This document shows, in pieces, positions 51,359 through 60,590 of a DNA stretch of 64,000 nucleotides. Source of the stretch: Mermis nigrescens (lineage: Eukaryota > Nematoda > Enoplea > Mermithida > Mermithidae); the NCBI GenBank assembly GCA_036768485.1, contig JAVLUZ010000143.1, positions 7,321,531-7,385,530 of the forward strand, read 5' to 3'. The position numbers were made by a program, and so were the translations under genes. Under the pieces are notes generated by a model. It ran no database searches, was not told where the DNA came from, and was given only the letters and a program-made list of their open reading frames with translations. Position 1 is the stretch's first letter; the number at the start of each line of letters is the position of its first letter.

Positions 51359-51905
51359 TAGTCTGTTTCATTTATCCGAGAGCTTTTTCAGTAAATGTTT
51401 TCGGAGGTTACAGTAACCCCTTTTTTCTTATTTACTGTAAGTCGCTAGATCTCACTGTAGCTACGTAGCAAAAGAGGGTTTTTCAATGACATTTTTGCGG
51501 CATAATTAATTCTCGTCTTCCAGCAGATCAATTAACTTGCTGATAAAACTCGCTTATTCATCTTATCCTGAGTCGACACTTTAAACACAATTGACTAAGA
51601 TGTTAAGAAAAGTCGCCAACTCCCGCATAGCTCAGTGGTAAAACCTCTTGCTTGTAGTCGAAGCAACCCGGGTTCGATTCCAGCCGATAGCTTTTTGTTT
51701 AGCGCACTTACTGTAGTATGTCCCAGCACTGATTAAATGCCTAAATCAAATTTATTTGGGCGTATTCGTGCATTAAAAATGGAAGAATTCTAGCCACTCG
51801 CCCTCACTGAGCTGATCTGCCGAAGTACAGTAATTCGTCTTGTTTAGCTTACTGTAGCCCTTAAAAGAATTGACCAAAAAGCTCTCGAATAAATGAAACA
51901 GACTA
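51359..51905. mobile_element. TAGTCTGTTTCA-family TIR element (547 bp) in LINE C UTR
   Basis: The left end TAGTCTGTTTCATTTATCCG continues AGAGCTTTTT; the right end AAAAAGCTCTCGAATAAATG continues AAACAGACTA. The TIRs match over about 33 bp. Flanking TA on both sides suggests a TA target duplication. The inside contains a tRNA-like segment and TTACTGTA motifs but no ORF. Confidence 0.85.
51622..51691 (+). tRNA. tRNA-like sequence (pseudo-tRNA or SINE head)
   Basis: Pol III A box-like TAGCTCAGTGG and B box-like GGTTCGATTCC are present. An anticodon-type stem TTGCTT/AAGCAA encloses the loop GTAGTCG, which would read anticodon AGT (Thr). The D stem does not pair (GCTC against AAAC), the T stem has two mismatches and the acceptor arm does not pair, so it is not a working tRNA. 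A T run follows at 51,692. It lies inside a DNA element, which is unusual. Confidence 0.55.
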
Positions 51906-51958
51906 TAAGTATGACGAAGCAGGGTAAACGTAAAGGCAATAGAAAAAACTGCTCTTAC

Positions 51959-52367
51959 TTACGCCCCTTTAAGAAATTTAGAAAGGTTTAATCTTTTAAG
52001 TTTAGTCAGAAAAACGTGTCTATTTGGAGCAGTTATAATCTGTTCAGGTAGAGAGTTCCAGATAGGAATTATTCGATTACAAAAATCAAATTTTCTGCAA
52101 TTTTTATTTACATGATTGACGAGAAGTTTACAAGAATTTGCTGCTCGATTAGAATTTAAATTAATTGTGAAGAAATCCTTGAAAGGAAGAGCTTTACATT
52201 TGATAATAGAAAAGGCTAATGTTAGGTCGTTATGGAGGCGTCTTAGCTCAAGAGTGTCCAGACCAAGTTCGTGTAATCTTTCAGCATATGTCAAATTTTT
52301 ATCACTAAAAATTCGTTTCGTAAACCTTCTTTGAACCCGTTCGACGGAGGTGATATCACACAGCAGG
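51959..52367 (-). pseudogene. LINE C reverse transcriptase, C-terminal part beyond the insertion
   Basis: Reads VERVQRRFTKRIFSDKNLTY, AERLHELGLDTLELRRLHND, then FDFCNRIIPIWNSLP, ending KLKRLNLSKFLKGA and stop. It is the continuation of the frame interrupted at 52,632. Confidence 0.85.
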
Positions 52368-52373
52368 TAAGGA

Positions 52374-52632
52374 CCACACCTGGGCGTGGTTTGGGGGTAT
52401 GCACTCCCCAGAAACCAAAATACCCCCCCCAGAAATCAAAATACCCCCCCAGAATTCAATTTTTGAAAATTTTTTTCGTTTTTTTCGCAATTTTTTGATG
52501 CCAATGGATAGTGCTTGATGAGAAACGTCAAAAAATGGTGTTTTTATCGCCATACCACCATTTTTAAGGCCATTTTTCGACCTTCAAAAAAATCTTGCAC
52601 CCCCCCAGAATTTTCTTGCTGCCCACGTATGG
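52374..52632. mobile_element. Short TIR element (6-bp-TSD family) disrupting LINE C RT
   Basis: The ends CCACACCTGGGCGTGG and GCCCACGTATGG are inverted. Flanks taagga at 52,368-52,373 and 52,633-52,638 are a perfect 6-bp duplication. It is 259 bp and nearly identical to the copy at 56,746-56,989. It cuts the RT frame of LINE C. Confidence 0.92.
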
Positions 52633-52638
52633 TAAGGA

Positions 52639-53998
52639 CTCCACAAAACACAGCAAAATTCAAGCACTGGTCGAACGTAAGAAATGAAGGCCTTAACAAG
52701 TAATAATCTATCTTTAGAAATAAAACTACGCAAGATCAGATTGCTTAACTGCATGCCTTTTTTCACAATATATTCACAATGAGATCTGGGCGATAAATTA
52801 GAATTCAGAAAAACACCCAAATCTTTTACACAAAGTGTGTCAGTAGAAAGATAGAAATCATTTATGTGATAAGAATGCCTAGGGTTTGAACTACCCAGAT
52901 ATAGAACTAAACATTTATTAACTGATATTTTTAATTGCCACGTATTGGCCCACTCATGCACATAATTTATGTCAGCTTGAAGTGTCATGAAATTGGATGA
53001 TAGATTCCAAAGTTTGATATCGTCAGCAAACAAAGTAAAATTACTGTTTTGGCGCATTTCACATAAGTCGTTAATGAAGATTAAAAAAAGTGTGGGACCT
53101 AGTATACTACCCTGGGGCACGCCACTGGTAACAGGAATGGAATCAGATAAAGAATTTTTAATTTTAACGACTTGGGATCTATTAGTCAAGAAATTTTCGA
53201 TCCAATTAAAAGAGAGTTTGTTCAGTCCATAAGATGCCAACTTAATTAGCAGTTTTTTGTGTGATACGGTATCAAAAGCCTTACAAAAGTCAATGTAGAC
53301 AATGTCAACAGGAATTCCCTCATCTAGAAATTTGGTCCACTGATTTTTGCACTCAACAAGTTGTAACGCACATGATCTATTTTTTCTAAAACCAAACTGT
53401 TTTTCACTTAGCAGATTTTGCTTCTCTAGATAAGAAAGCAAGGACATGTTCATTATAGATTCCATTAATTTACAAGAAACACAACATAAGGAAATTGGAC
53501 GATAGTTATCAACTGATGGCATATCCCCCTTTTTATGAACTGGGATCACAACAGCTTTTCGCCAAAAATCGGGTATCTTTCCACTTTGATAAGAAACGTT
53601 GAAGATGGTTTCTAAAGGTGAGAGCAACACTGTTTTCAACTTTTTAATAAAATATGCACACAAGCCATCGGGGCCAAGCGACAAAGTGGGCTTAAGCCTA
53701 CTTATGGATTCAGAAATAGTCAGAACATCAAATTTTACAGAAAGAGGATGAGCATCACTTTTGACTCTGTTTGCGAAATGGGGAGAAACAAGATCGTCAA
53801 TAACAAAATTACTCGCAAAAAAAGAGTTGTAAGCATTAGCTTTTTCAAAATCATTATCTATCATCCTACCATCACACATTAATATTGAAGCTGACTTTGT
53901 CTTTCTTAACCGGTCATTTACGAAAGAATAAAAATTTTTTACATTTCGAGAATTTAAAAGCTTACGTTCCTCCTCGTGAAAAGATCTTTCAAAGAAGA
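52639..53998 (-). pseudogene. LINE C reverse transcriptase, main part
   Basis: One open frame: leader (NSRNVKNFYSFVNDRLRKTK, NAYNSFFASNF), LKPTLSLGPDGLCAYFIKKL, GDMPSVDNYRPISLCCVSCK, KQFGFRKNRSCALQL, IVYIDFCKAFDTVSHKKLLI, SGVPQGSILGPTLFLIFIND, catalytic FADDIKLWN, KDLGVFLNSNLSPRSHCEYI, AFISYVRPVLEFCCVLWSPY. The frame then runs into the inserted element, whose translation (HTWAARKFWGGARFF) is not LINE protein. The first 40-odd residues of the long frame (up to the Ser run) belong to the tail of LINE D. Confidence 0.9.
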
Positions 53999-54540
53999 AA
54001 GAAGAAGAAGAAGAAGAAGAAGAAAATTTATTCGGTAAAAGTATTAAAGAAAACACATAAAAAGTAGGTAAAAATGCATTGTCAATGTGAACATAATACA
54101 CAATCTGCATAAAACAAAGTATGCGCATAAAGCAACAGATAATGCAATGGTACCAGGAGCGTAAGGCACAATGCTCTTACGTACGCCCCTTAAGATAAAC
54201 ACTAAAATCAATTTCCGAAATCATATTCCTAAAAGCTATTGGGTTATTACAGTCAACTGTATTCTGCGGGAGAATGTTCCAAATCTTAGCCACCCTGAAG
54301 AACATGTATCACACAATGGTTGTGAGCGAGAGTTAGGACGCTGACCATCAGGTTTAGGTATACGTGAAAAAATATAGAATTTATTAGTACTGTGGACTTA
54401 AGTGCTGTAATTTTTTTCAGCAGCCAAAGGAAACTGAAATGGGGAATGAAAAATTTTATATTTTCAAATTTGTTCATGAGAAATCAATCTATTAGGAAAG
54501 TTCAAGCTATAATCATGAAAATTTTGATGTTCTGAAATTG
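53999..54540 (-). mobile_element. LINE D fragment (3' end)
   Basis: On the minus strand the sequence encodes the last part of an RT: WNILPQNTVDCNNPIAFRNM, SEIDFSVYLKGRT, stop. A short UTR follows and ends in CCGAATAAATTTTCTTCTTC with a TTC repeat, directly abutting the 5' end of LINE C. It looks as though LINE C inserted at, or was joined to, the tail of LINE D. Confidence 0.65.
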
Positions 54541-54652
54541 TTAGATTCAGGTTTGAAGAAATAGAATGTTGATCCTAATTTTGGCTTCAAAATTTCGGCA
54601 CTTGTTCAGTTGGGGTGAAATTTTTTTCCTGCAAAAATGACCGAGTATAGTC

Positions 54653-55075
54653 ATGTTTGACACCCTGATCAGGAATATGACATTCGTTTTTGGAGTAACG
54701 GTTACATCGTCAAATAATGCCCCACAGCAGAAAAATCCAGCGGTATTCGCGTACACCGTCGCAGGCCAGGCTACAACAATTGATCCTGTTACCTTGTCGT
54801 CGGATGCGCCCTGCACGCTTTGCAAAAAGCCGGTCACGGACACGGGTAAAACGGCACTTAGCTGCGACGTTTGCAGACGTTGGTCGTACAGCGCTTGCTT
54901 AAAAATCCCGATCGAAGTCGTAAAATTTTTCAATAGTCCCATTTACGCGAACTCGGATTTAAACTTACCTTTGATATGCGGCAGCTGTACTCCAGTGTTC
55001 GAGCAACTTAAAGAACTGCCGGGTAAAATGGCTCTTCTCGAGCGTCGTTTCGCCCTGCTTGAATCGAAACTGGAG
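54653..55075 (+). pseudogene. LINE E ORF1, N-terminal part with PHD-type finger
   Basis: The frame from ATG at 54,653 holds CTLCKKPVTDTGKTALSCDV, then CRRWSYSACL and CGSC, a Cys/His pattern like the PHD finger found in ORF1 of CR1-group LINEs, followed by a probable coiled coil (ELPGKMALLERRFALLESKL). ORF1 proteins bind LINE RNA. The frame then enters the inserted palindromic element. Confidence 0.75.
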
Positions 55076-55084
55076 GTCGGCTTG

Positions 55085-56025
55085 GGCAGTAATTATTTGC
55101 AGTCAACTGCAGGCAATATAGCACACAATGTAAAATTATATGCAGTCAAAAACCAGCGGCCTAGACTGCAGGCAATCTAGCACGCAATGTAAAATTATAT
55201 GCAGTCAAAAACCAGCGGCCTAGACTGCAGGCAATCTAGCACACAATGTAAAATTATATGCAGTCAAAAACCAGCGGCCTTGACTGCAGGCAATATAGCA
55301 CACAACGTAAAATTATATGCAGTCAAAAACCAGCGGCCTTTACTGCAGGCAATATAGCACACAGTGTAAAATTATATGCAGTCAAAAACCAGCGGCCTTG
55401 ACTGCGGGCAATATAGCACACAATGTAAAATTATATGCAGTCAAGCTTAATGCTTATTGATATAGGGAGCTGGCGCTTCGCTTCTCGAAGCATTTTATTT
55501 CTACTACAGTAAAACAACAATTCCCCAGAATGGGGACAAGAAGAACAGCAACAGCTACTCAATATCTATCACGTAGGACCAGAGCTTACGCTGGCCCATC
55601 AAAATGCGCTAACGGGCGACTGGGCAGCTATTGAAGCTGCTACCCATGCAGCGCTTAATAAACATTCCCCAGTGAGAAAGTAAATCTGCCAGACCATTTC
55701 AAATGAAAGTGCCTTCTAAAACCATCTACTACAGGTTGAAATGCGAGCGAAGCGCCAGCTCCCCATATCAATAAGCATTCAGCTTGACTGCATATAATTT
55801 TACAAGGTGTGCTATATTGCCTGCAGTCAAGGCCGCTGGTTTTTGACTGCATATAATTTTACATTGTGTGCTAGATTGCCTGCAGTCTAGGCCGCTGGTT
55901 TTTGACTGCATATAATTTTACATTGCGTGCTAGATTGCCTGCAGTCTAGGCCGCTGGTTTTTGACTGCATATAATTTTACATTGTGTGCTATATTGCCTG
56001 CAGTTGACTGCAAATAATTACTGCC
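55085..56025. mobile_element. Palindromic (foldback) element with 9-bp TSD, Mutator-like
   Basis: The outer ends GGCAGTAATTATTTGCAGTC and GACTGCAAATAATTACTGCC are exact inverted copies. Target duplication GTCGGCTTG occurs at 55,076-55,084 and 56,026-56,034. The left arm (about 410 bp) carries about six copies of a 59-bp unit with GCAGTCAAAAACCAGCGGCC; the right arm (about 280 bp) carries about four in reverse. The arms meet around an unrelated 250-bp centre (55,497-55,744), edged by GGAGCTGGCGCTTCGC and its inverse. No transposase. Nine-base duplications are typical of Mutator-like elements. Confidence 0.9.
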
Positions 56026-56520
56026 GTCGGCTTGCCGCCTACCCAGCCTACGACCGACTTGCCGCTACTCATCAAGGATGCTATGGAAATAGAATCGTAA
56101 AAGAATAACGCTGTACTACTCGGATTACCCGAGTCGGTGGATAACGACGATTTGGCTGCGGTTCGAGAACTGATCACCGATAGCGATCAAATGGACATTA
56201 TCGCCGATAACGATCATTCGGGTCTTTCGTGACGTGCCCGAAATACGACGACAAACCTAGATTTTTGAAGATCGTATGCGCTTCGCCCTAGGCGAAGAAG
56301 GAGTTTATACGGGTGATCAATTCTACTCGCTGACAGCAAAGTTTACGATCGAGGCCCGATTTGTCTTTTCTTCAACGTAAACGTGGCCGCGAACTACGTA
56401 TGGAGCTAAAAACCCGCTTAGATAACGGAGAAACGGACCTATTTATCGACTATCGTTGTGATTGTATCAAATCGCGTATTTCTAACGATAACAAAAAATA
56501 CAGGTTCTACTTTTTATCTT
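56026..56520 (+). pseudogene. LINE E ORF1, C-terminal part
   Basis: Broken frames: NNAVLLGLPESVDNDDLAAV, RELITDSDQMDIIADNDHSG, and after frameshifts LQRKRGRELRMELKTRLDNG, ETDLFIDYRCDCIKSRIS. These match the usual C-terminal layout of CR1/Jockey ORF1 (GLPES, then an arginine-rich stretch and a short end). Confidence 0.7.
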
Positions 56521-56564
56521 AAAAAAATTAGAGCTTAGGGATTTTCACCCTGCGCAAGTGACAT

Positions 56565-57463
56565 AAAGTTTTCAAAATGCTTACAATTTAATTCTAGAAG
56601 TGTTAAAAACAAGTCACTAGAGCTCGATTTTCTGCTTAGTACCCAAATTTATAATCTGATCTTCATCACTGAGAGTTGGTTGGAACCCAACATACCTGAT
56701 TCGATTATTTTTTCAAAAACCGGAATACTGTATTTTCCGTTGTGACCACACCTGGGCGTGGGGGTTTGAGGGGTATGCACCCCCCAGAAGCCAAAATACC
56801 CCCCCAGAATTCGATTTTTGAAAATTTTTTTCGTTTTTTTCGCAATTTTTTGATGCCAATGGATAGTGCTTGATGAGGAACGTCGAAAAATGGTGTTTTT
56901 ATCGCCATACCACCATTTTTAAGACCATTTTTTGACCTTCAAAAAATCTTGCACCCCCCCCCAGAATTTTCTTTGCTGCCCACGTATGGTTGTGACCGAA
57001 AAGTGCCGAAAAAGGGGGTGGACTTTGCTGCCTCGCAAAGAACTTGTTGAATGCCGTAAGTTTAAGTTATCCAGACGAATTTTGTGATTGTGAATGTTTA
57101 GTTATTGACTTACTTACGAAAACCTCAAAAATTCGAACCGTGTTATCTTATAGGCCACCAGGTCATGATGCTATTGTTACTGAAAACTTGTGTGACTTTC
57201 TACCTTGGTGTATGGCCCAAAATTTGCCAACGATAGTAATAGGTGATTTTAACTTTCCCGACATTAATTGGTTTTCTAATGAAATTCCGTTTGATGAAAG
57301 CTCTTTGTTGTTTTGGAATACTCTTATATCAAATGGATTTACTCAGCATGTAAATCAGCCTACCATATTAGATAACACTTTAGATCTTGTTTTTTCTAAC
57401 GCTAACATTTGTTTTGACATAAATGTTTTGCCACCTTTAACACTTGTGATCATTATCAGGTAA
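56565..57463 (+). pseudogene. LINE E endonuclease domain, split by a MITE
   Basis: The part before the insertion reads LQFNSRSVKNKSLELDFLLS, IYNLIFITESWLEPNIPDS: the Asn and Glu motifs of AP-endonuclease-type domains. After the insertion: LTKTSKIRTVLSYRPPG, TIVIGDFNFPDINW (catalytic Asp and Asn), then TILDNTLDLVFSN. Frameshifts occur near 57,010 and 57,465. The domain nicks target DNA. Confidence 0.85.
56746..56989. mobile_element. Short TIR element (6-bp-TSD family) in LINE E endonuclease
   Basis: Ends CCACACCTGGGCGTGGGG and GCCCACGTATGG. Flanks ttgtga at 56,740-56,745 and 56,990-56,995 are a perfect 6-bp duplication. It is nearly identical over its length to the copy at 52,374-52,632, which suggests recent activity. 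Confidence 0.92.
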
Positions 57464-57813
57464 GCTTTTCTGTCATTGCTGATTGAAGCAGAAAAAATAA
57501 AAACAAAATCACGGAATTTTTCGCGTAGGAAATATCTTGATTTTTCAGCTTATTTGGATTCAATTTCATAGGAAGATGCCTTTTTTGACTGTGTAACTAT
57601 TGATGACTTTTATAATAAATACCTTGCTATTATTAATCTTGGTGTCTCTAAATTCGCATCTTTCGGAAAGATTGGAGCTAAATTGTATTCAATCGAAATC
57701 AGAAAACTACAAAATAAAAAAACTAAGGCTTTTGGCGTAAACATAAAACATCTAAAACTGATATTTTAAAAGCAAAATACGAACTGGTTTGTAAAGAAAT
57801 ATCTTCAGCTATT

Positions 57814-59583
57814 TTGGCTTTTGAATTTAAGTGCAAAAATAAATTGGTTGAAAAGGGAAATTTAAAACAGTTTTATAATTTTGTTGGTAAACGTTTGAAA
57901 AGTGCTAAAACCATGCCACCGCTAAAAAAGGAAAATGGCGAGCTAGTTTCGGAAGAATCTAAGAAAGTTACTTTACTAAATACTTTTTTCTGTTCAGGTT
58001 TTACTCAGGATGATGGAAGCTTACCCTTACTTGACCTTGATTTAAAGAATTTGCCTGGTTTGGAAAATATCATACTTGATGAAGCAGCTATAGCTAAAGC
58101 CATTTCCAACTTAAATTGTTCTAGTTCCTTTGGTCCAGACGGATTACCTAGTATTTCGAATAAAAATTTGAAAGTCTCGCTTTTGTTATCGCTTAAAAAG
58201 ATCTTTTCCATTTCATTGTTAACTGGTAAACTTCCAAAAATCTGGAAAACAGCTCACGTCATCCCCATTTTCAAAAAGGGTGATCCTTACATAACTTCTA
58301 ATTATAGGCCTATTTCGTTAACGTGTGTCAGTTGCAGAAATTTAGGGAAAATATTAAAAGATAATATCTTAACATACATTCAAATAAACAAAATTTTTTC
58401 ATCTATTCAGTTCGGATTTTTGCCTAAAAAATCGTGTGAAGCCCAACTATTAATGTATATAAACGAAATTATATGCCACATCGATTCTAAAAGTCCGGTT
58501 GATACTATATATTTAGACTTCTGCAAAGCTTTTGATTCTGTCTCACATAATAAACTCCTTCACAAGCTTTCATTTTACGGACTAAAAGGACGATTATTTT
58601 TGTGGATTGCAGATTTTTTACATGGTCGAAGTCAGCAGGTAAAAATTGGTGATTCTTTTTCTGAGCTCACTGATGTTACTAGCGGAGTTCCACAGGGTAG
58701 CGTTCTTGGTCCTCTTTTGTTTCTTTTTTACATAAATGATATCGCTTTTCTGAACAAAAATGTAAAGTTGAAAATGTACCTACTTGCGGATGATGTAAAA
58801 ATGTTTTCCGTAACAGAACAAGCAGGTTTGTTGAACAATTTGTTACTGAATATTCATGTGTGGTCTGAAAAGTGGCAATTACCTTTATCTTTGGCTAAGT
58901 GCTCCGTTTTGCATTTCGGTCATAAAAATCCCAGGCAAAAATATCCGATTGGAATGGAGGATATTTTGGAAAACAACGAAGTAAAAGATTTAGGTATTCT
59001 TTTGAACGAATATATGGATTTTTTGCCGCACATTGCACATATAGTTAAAAGTGCATATTTTAGGATGTCATTGATTTTTCGAGCATTTAAGGCTAAAGAT
59101 GCTGAACTGCTAGTTATGGCTTATAAAACGTATATCCGACCTTTACTAGAATATTGCACGGTTATTTGGTCACCACACAAAAAGCAAGACGTGAAAAGTA
59201 TTGAGAGAGTTCAAAGATACTTTACTAGAAGGGTCTTAAATTTTCCCGACTTGAGCTATAGTGAACGATTAGATTTTCTTAAATTAGACTCACTTCAGTT
59301 ACGTCAAGTTCGTCATGATCTATCGATGGCCTATAAAATTTACCATGGTCTTATAGACATCAATTTTAACGAGTTGTTCACGGTGTGTAATGGCATCACT
59401 CGATCAGTTAACTCGGTGAAGCTAAAAATACCTAAATCTCGCTTAAATTTGAAAATGTATTGTTTTGCAAATAGACTCCCTCCTCTTTGGAATAATTTGT
59501 CAGAAGAAGTTGTAAATGCCCCGAACTTTCCCTCCTTCAGCAGTCGTTTAGAGAAAATTAGTTTTACCTTAGACTATAAGTAA
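57814..59583 (+). CDS. LINE E reverse transcriptase
   Basis: 589 open codons. Leader KGNLKQFYNFVGKRLKSAKT; LNCSSSFGPDGLPSISNKNL; KKGDPYITSNYRPISLTCVS; SSIQFGFLPKKSCEAQLL; palm YLDFCKAFDSVSHNKLL; TSGVPQGSVLGPLLFLFYIN; catalytic LLADDVKMFS (ADD intact; the usual aromatic residue before it is Leu); VKDLGILLNEYMDFLPHIAH; YIRPLLEYCTVIWSPHKKQ; VQRYFTRRVLNFPDLSYSER; LDFLKLDSLQLRQVRHDLSM; ANRLPPLWNNLSEEVVNAPN. The true start lies upstream of 57,814 because this ORF normally continues from the endonuclease. The reading frame is intact though the upstream half is broken. Confidence 0.9.
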   Translation: MAFEFKCKNKLVEKGNLKQFYNFVGKRLKSAKTMPPLKKENGELVSEESKKVTLLNTFFCSGFTQDDGSLPLLDLDLKNLPGLENIILDEAAIAKAISNLNCSSSFGPDGLPSISNKNLKVSLLLSLKKIFSISLLTGKLPKIWKTAHVIPIFKKGDPYITSNYRPISLTCVSCRNLGKILKDNILTYIQINKIFSSIQFGFLPKKSCEAQLLMYINEIICHIDSKSPVDTIYLDFCKAFDSVSHNKLLHKLSFYGLKGRLFLWIADFLHGRSQQVKIGDSFSELTDVTSGVPQGSVLGPLLFLFYINDIAFLNKNVKLKMYLLADDVKMFSVTEQAGLLNNLLLNIHVWSEKWQLPLSLAKCSVLHFGHKNPRQKYPIGMEDILENNEVKDLGILLNEYMDFLPHIAHIVKSAYFRMSLIFRAFKAKDAELLVMAYKTYIRPLLEYCTVIWSPHKKQDVKSIERVQRYFTRRVLNFPDLSYSERLDFLKLDSLQLRQVRHDLSMAYKIYHGLIDINFNELFTVCNGITRSVNSVKLKIPKSRLNLKMYCFANRLPPLWNNLSEEVVNAPNFPSFSSRLEKISFTLDYK

Positions 59584-59755
59584 GTGCAAACCGCCTTTAT
59601 AGTCCTTGCGCAGGTTTTTGATAATAAATTTCATTGCATTGACGACATTTCAGTGTATGATTCTTTCTTTTTTTAATTTGACCAAATTTGTATTGTTTTA
59701 ATTCCGTCTCTGTCGCAATAAACTATTTCTTTCTTCTTTTCTTTTCTTTCAAACT

Positions 59756-59970
59756 TCAGAAGAGCGGATTTCTTGCTCAGTACTTAGAACATGTTGAAAG
59801 AAAGCGCGGAAAAAATATTCATCTGTCTATGATCAATACTACAAAAGCTATGGGTTTCGTTAATTAGCCTCTTCTCGACCTACGCAAGCATCTACTCGAC
59901 CTGAGTATTTGAAGATTCAAACAGCTGAATGCAGAATCACATGTAGATACCCAATTTACGTCGATATAAG
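59756..59970. other. Short spacer, no gene
   Basis: Between the tail of LINE E and the 20-bp repeats. No coding or RNA feature was found. Confidence 0.4.
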
Positions 59971-60050
59971 CATCTATTTATCGACCTAAGCATCTATACA
60001 TCGACCCAAGCATCTATACATCGACCTAAGCATCTATACATTGACCTGAG
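59971..60050. repeat. 20-bp tandem repeat (CGACCTAAGCATCTATACAT)
   Basis: About four copies with small changes (CGATATAAGCATCTATTTAT, CGACCCAAGCATCTATACAT). It runs directly into the 60,029-60,117 inverted repeat partner, in which the last unit is shared. Confidence 0.8.
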
Positions 60051-60117
60051 CGGGAGCGACCTCGAGCTAAGCAGCTTAAAACACCTTTTCAGATATACGA
60101 AGCCTAAGCCTAAGTAT
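60029..60117. repeat. ~90-bp repeat, inverted partner of 45,914
   Basis: Inverted copy of 45,914-46,009: AAGCATCTATACATTGACCT, GAGCGGGAGCGACCT, AAGCAGCTTAAAACACCTTT, TCAGATATACGAAGCCTAAG, CCTAAGTATA. Confidence 0.8.
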
Positions 60118-60590
60118 ATTAGAAGCAAAAACTTAGATTTTCCTATATCTTATCAAGTAAAACCGAATAAACATGCAAAAATGAAATTTTTTTAAAGTTT
60201 TTTTGAAATTTCAAACATCTTTCCGCGCCTTTTTTCTTATTTCTCCTTCATTGCTATGCTTCCTTCCATAATTTCAGCCCATATCATTTATTTCTGACAA
60301 ATGTGTAAGTCCTTGGATCGAGCCGTTTAATCGTCCCACCCAACACTCAAATCGACAGTTGCCTGCAACTTTGCAAGTATGGCTCAGATTTTCACCAAAT
60401 TTTTTTCCCGCGCTTCAATTTATCATGTTCTACCAGTTTGGCGCGAAAATTTTGGCATTCCGTATTCGTTTTGCTCCTTTTCTAAAAGTACCATATTCTT
60501 AACTTTAGCCTTCGGTTTTTATGTCAAAGCGTATTTCTAATGATTTTTCGATCGTTTAGTTCAAATGTCCATTAAAAAGTTATCTTATTC
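60118..60590. other. No gene seen
   Basis: AT-rich, no recognisable exon. It may hold the decayed 5' part of LINE F. Confidence 0.35.

Larger units (their letters stand above)
51222..53998 (-). mobile_element. LINE C: Jockey/CR1-type retrotransposon with two DNA-element insertions
   Basis: Minus-strand LINE starting (5' truncated) near 53,998 and ending at 51,222 with AATAAATTGTTGTTG and then TTC repeats. It is interrupted by a 6-bp-TSD element at 52,374-52,632 inside the RT gene and by a TAGTCTGTTTCA element at 51,359-51,905 inside the 3' UTR. The UTR resumes on the far side of the latter (AATTTGTTTTGTCTTTCATG), which shows both insertions are younger than the LINE. Confidence 0.85.
54640..59755 (+). 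mobile_element. LINE E: near full-length Jockey/CR1-type retrotransposon with two insertions
   Basis: Order: ORF1 with a PHD-like zinc finger (54,653 on), a 941-bp palindromic element inserted in ORF1 (55,085-56,025), the rest of ORF1 to about 56,500, apurinic-type endonuclease split by a 6-bp-TSD element (56,746-56,989), a linker, a 589-codon RT frame, then a 3' UTR with GTCGCAATAAACTATTTCTT and TTC-rich tail at about 59,715-59,750. This is the most complete LINE here. Confidence 0.88.

Noticed and set aside
51622..51691. Functional tRNA gene
   Set aside because: D, T and acceptor stems are mispaired, and it lies within a transposable element.
52374..52700. C-terminal extension of LINE C protein (HTWAARKFWGG)
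   Set aside because: This is translation of the inserted short TIR element, not LINE sequence.
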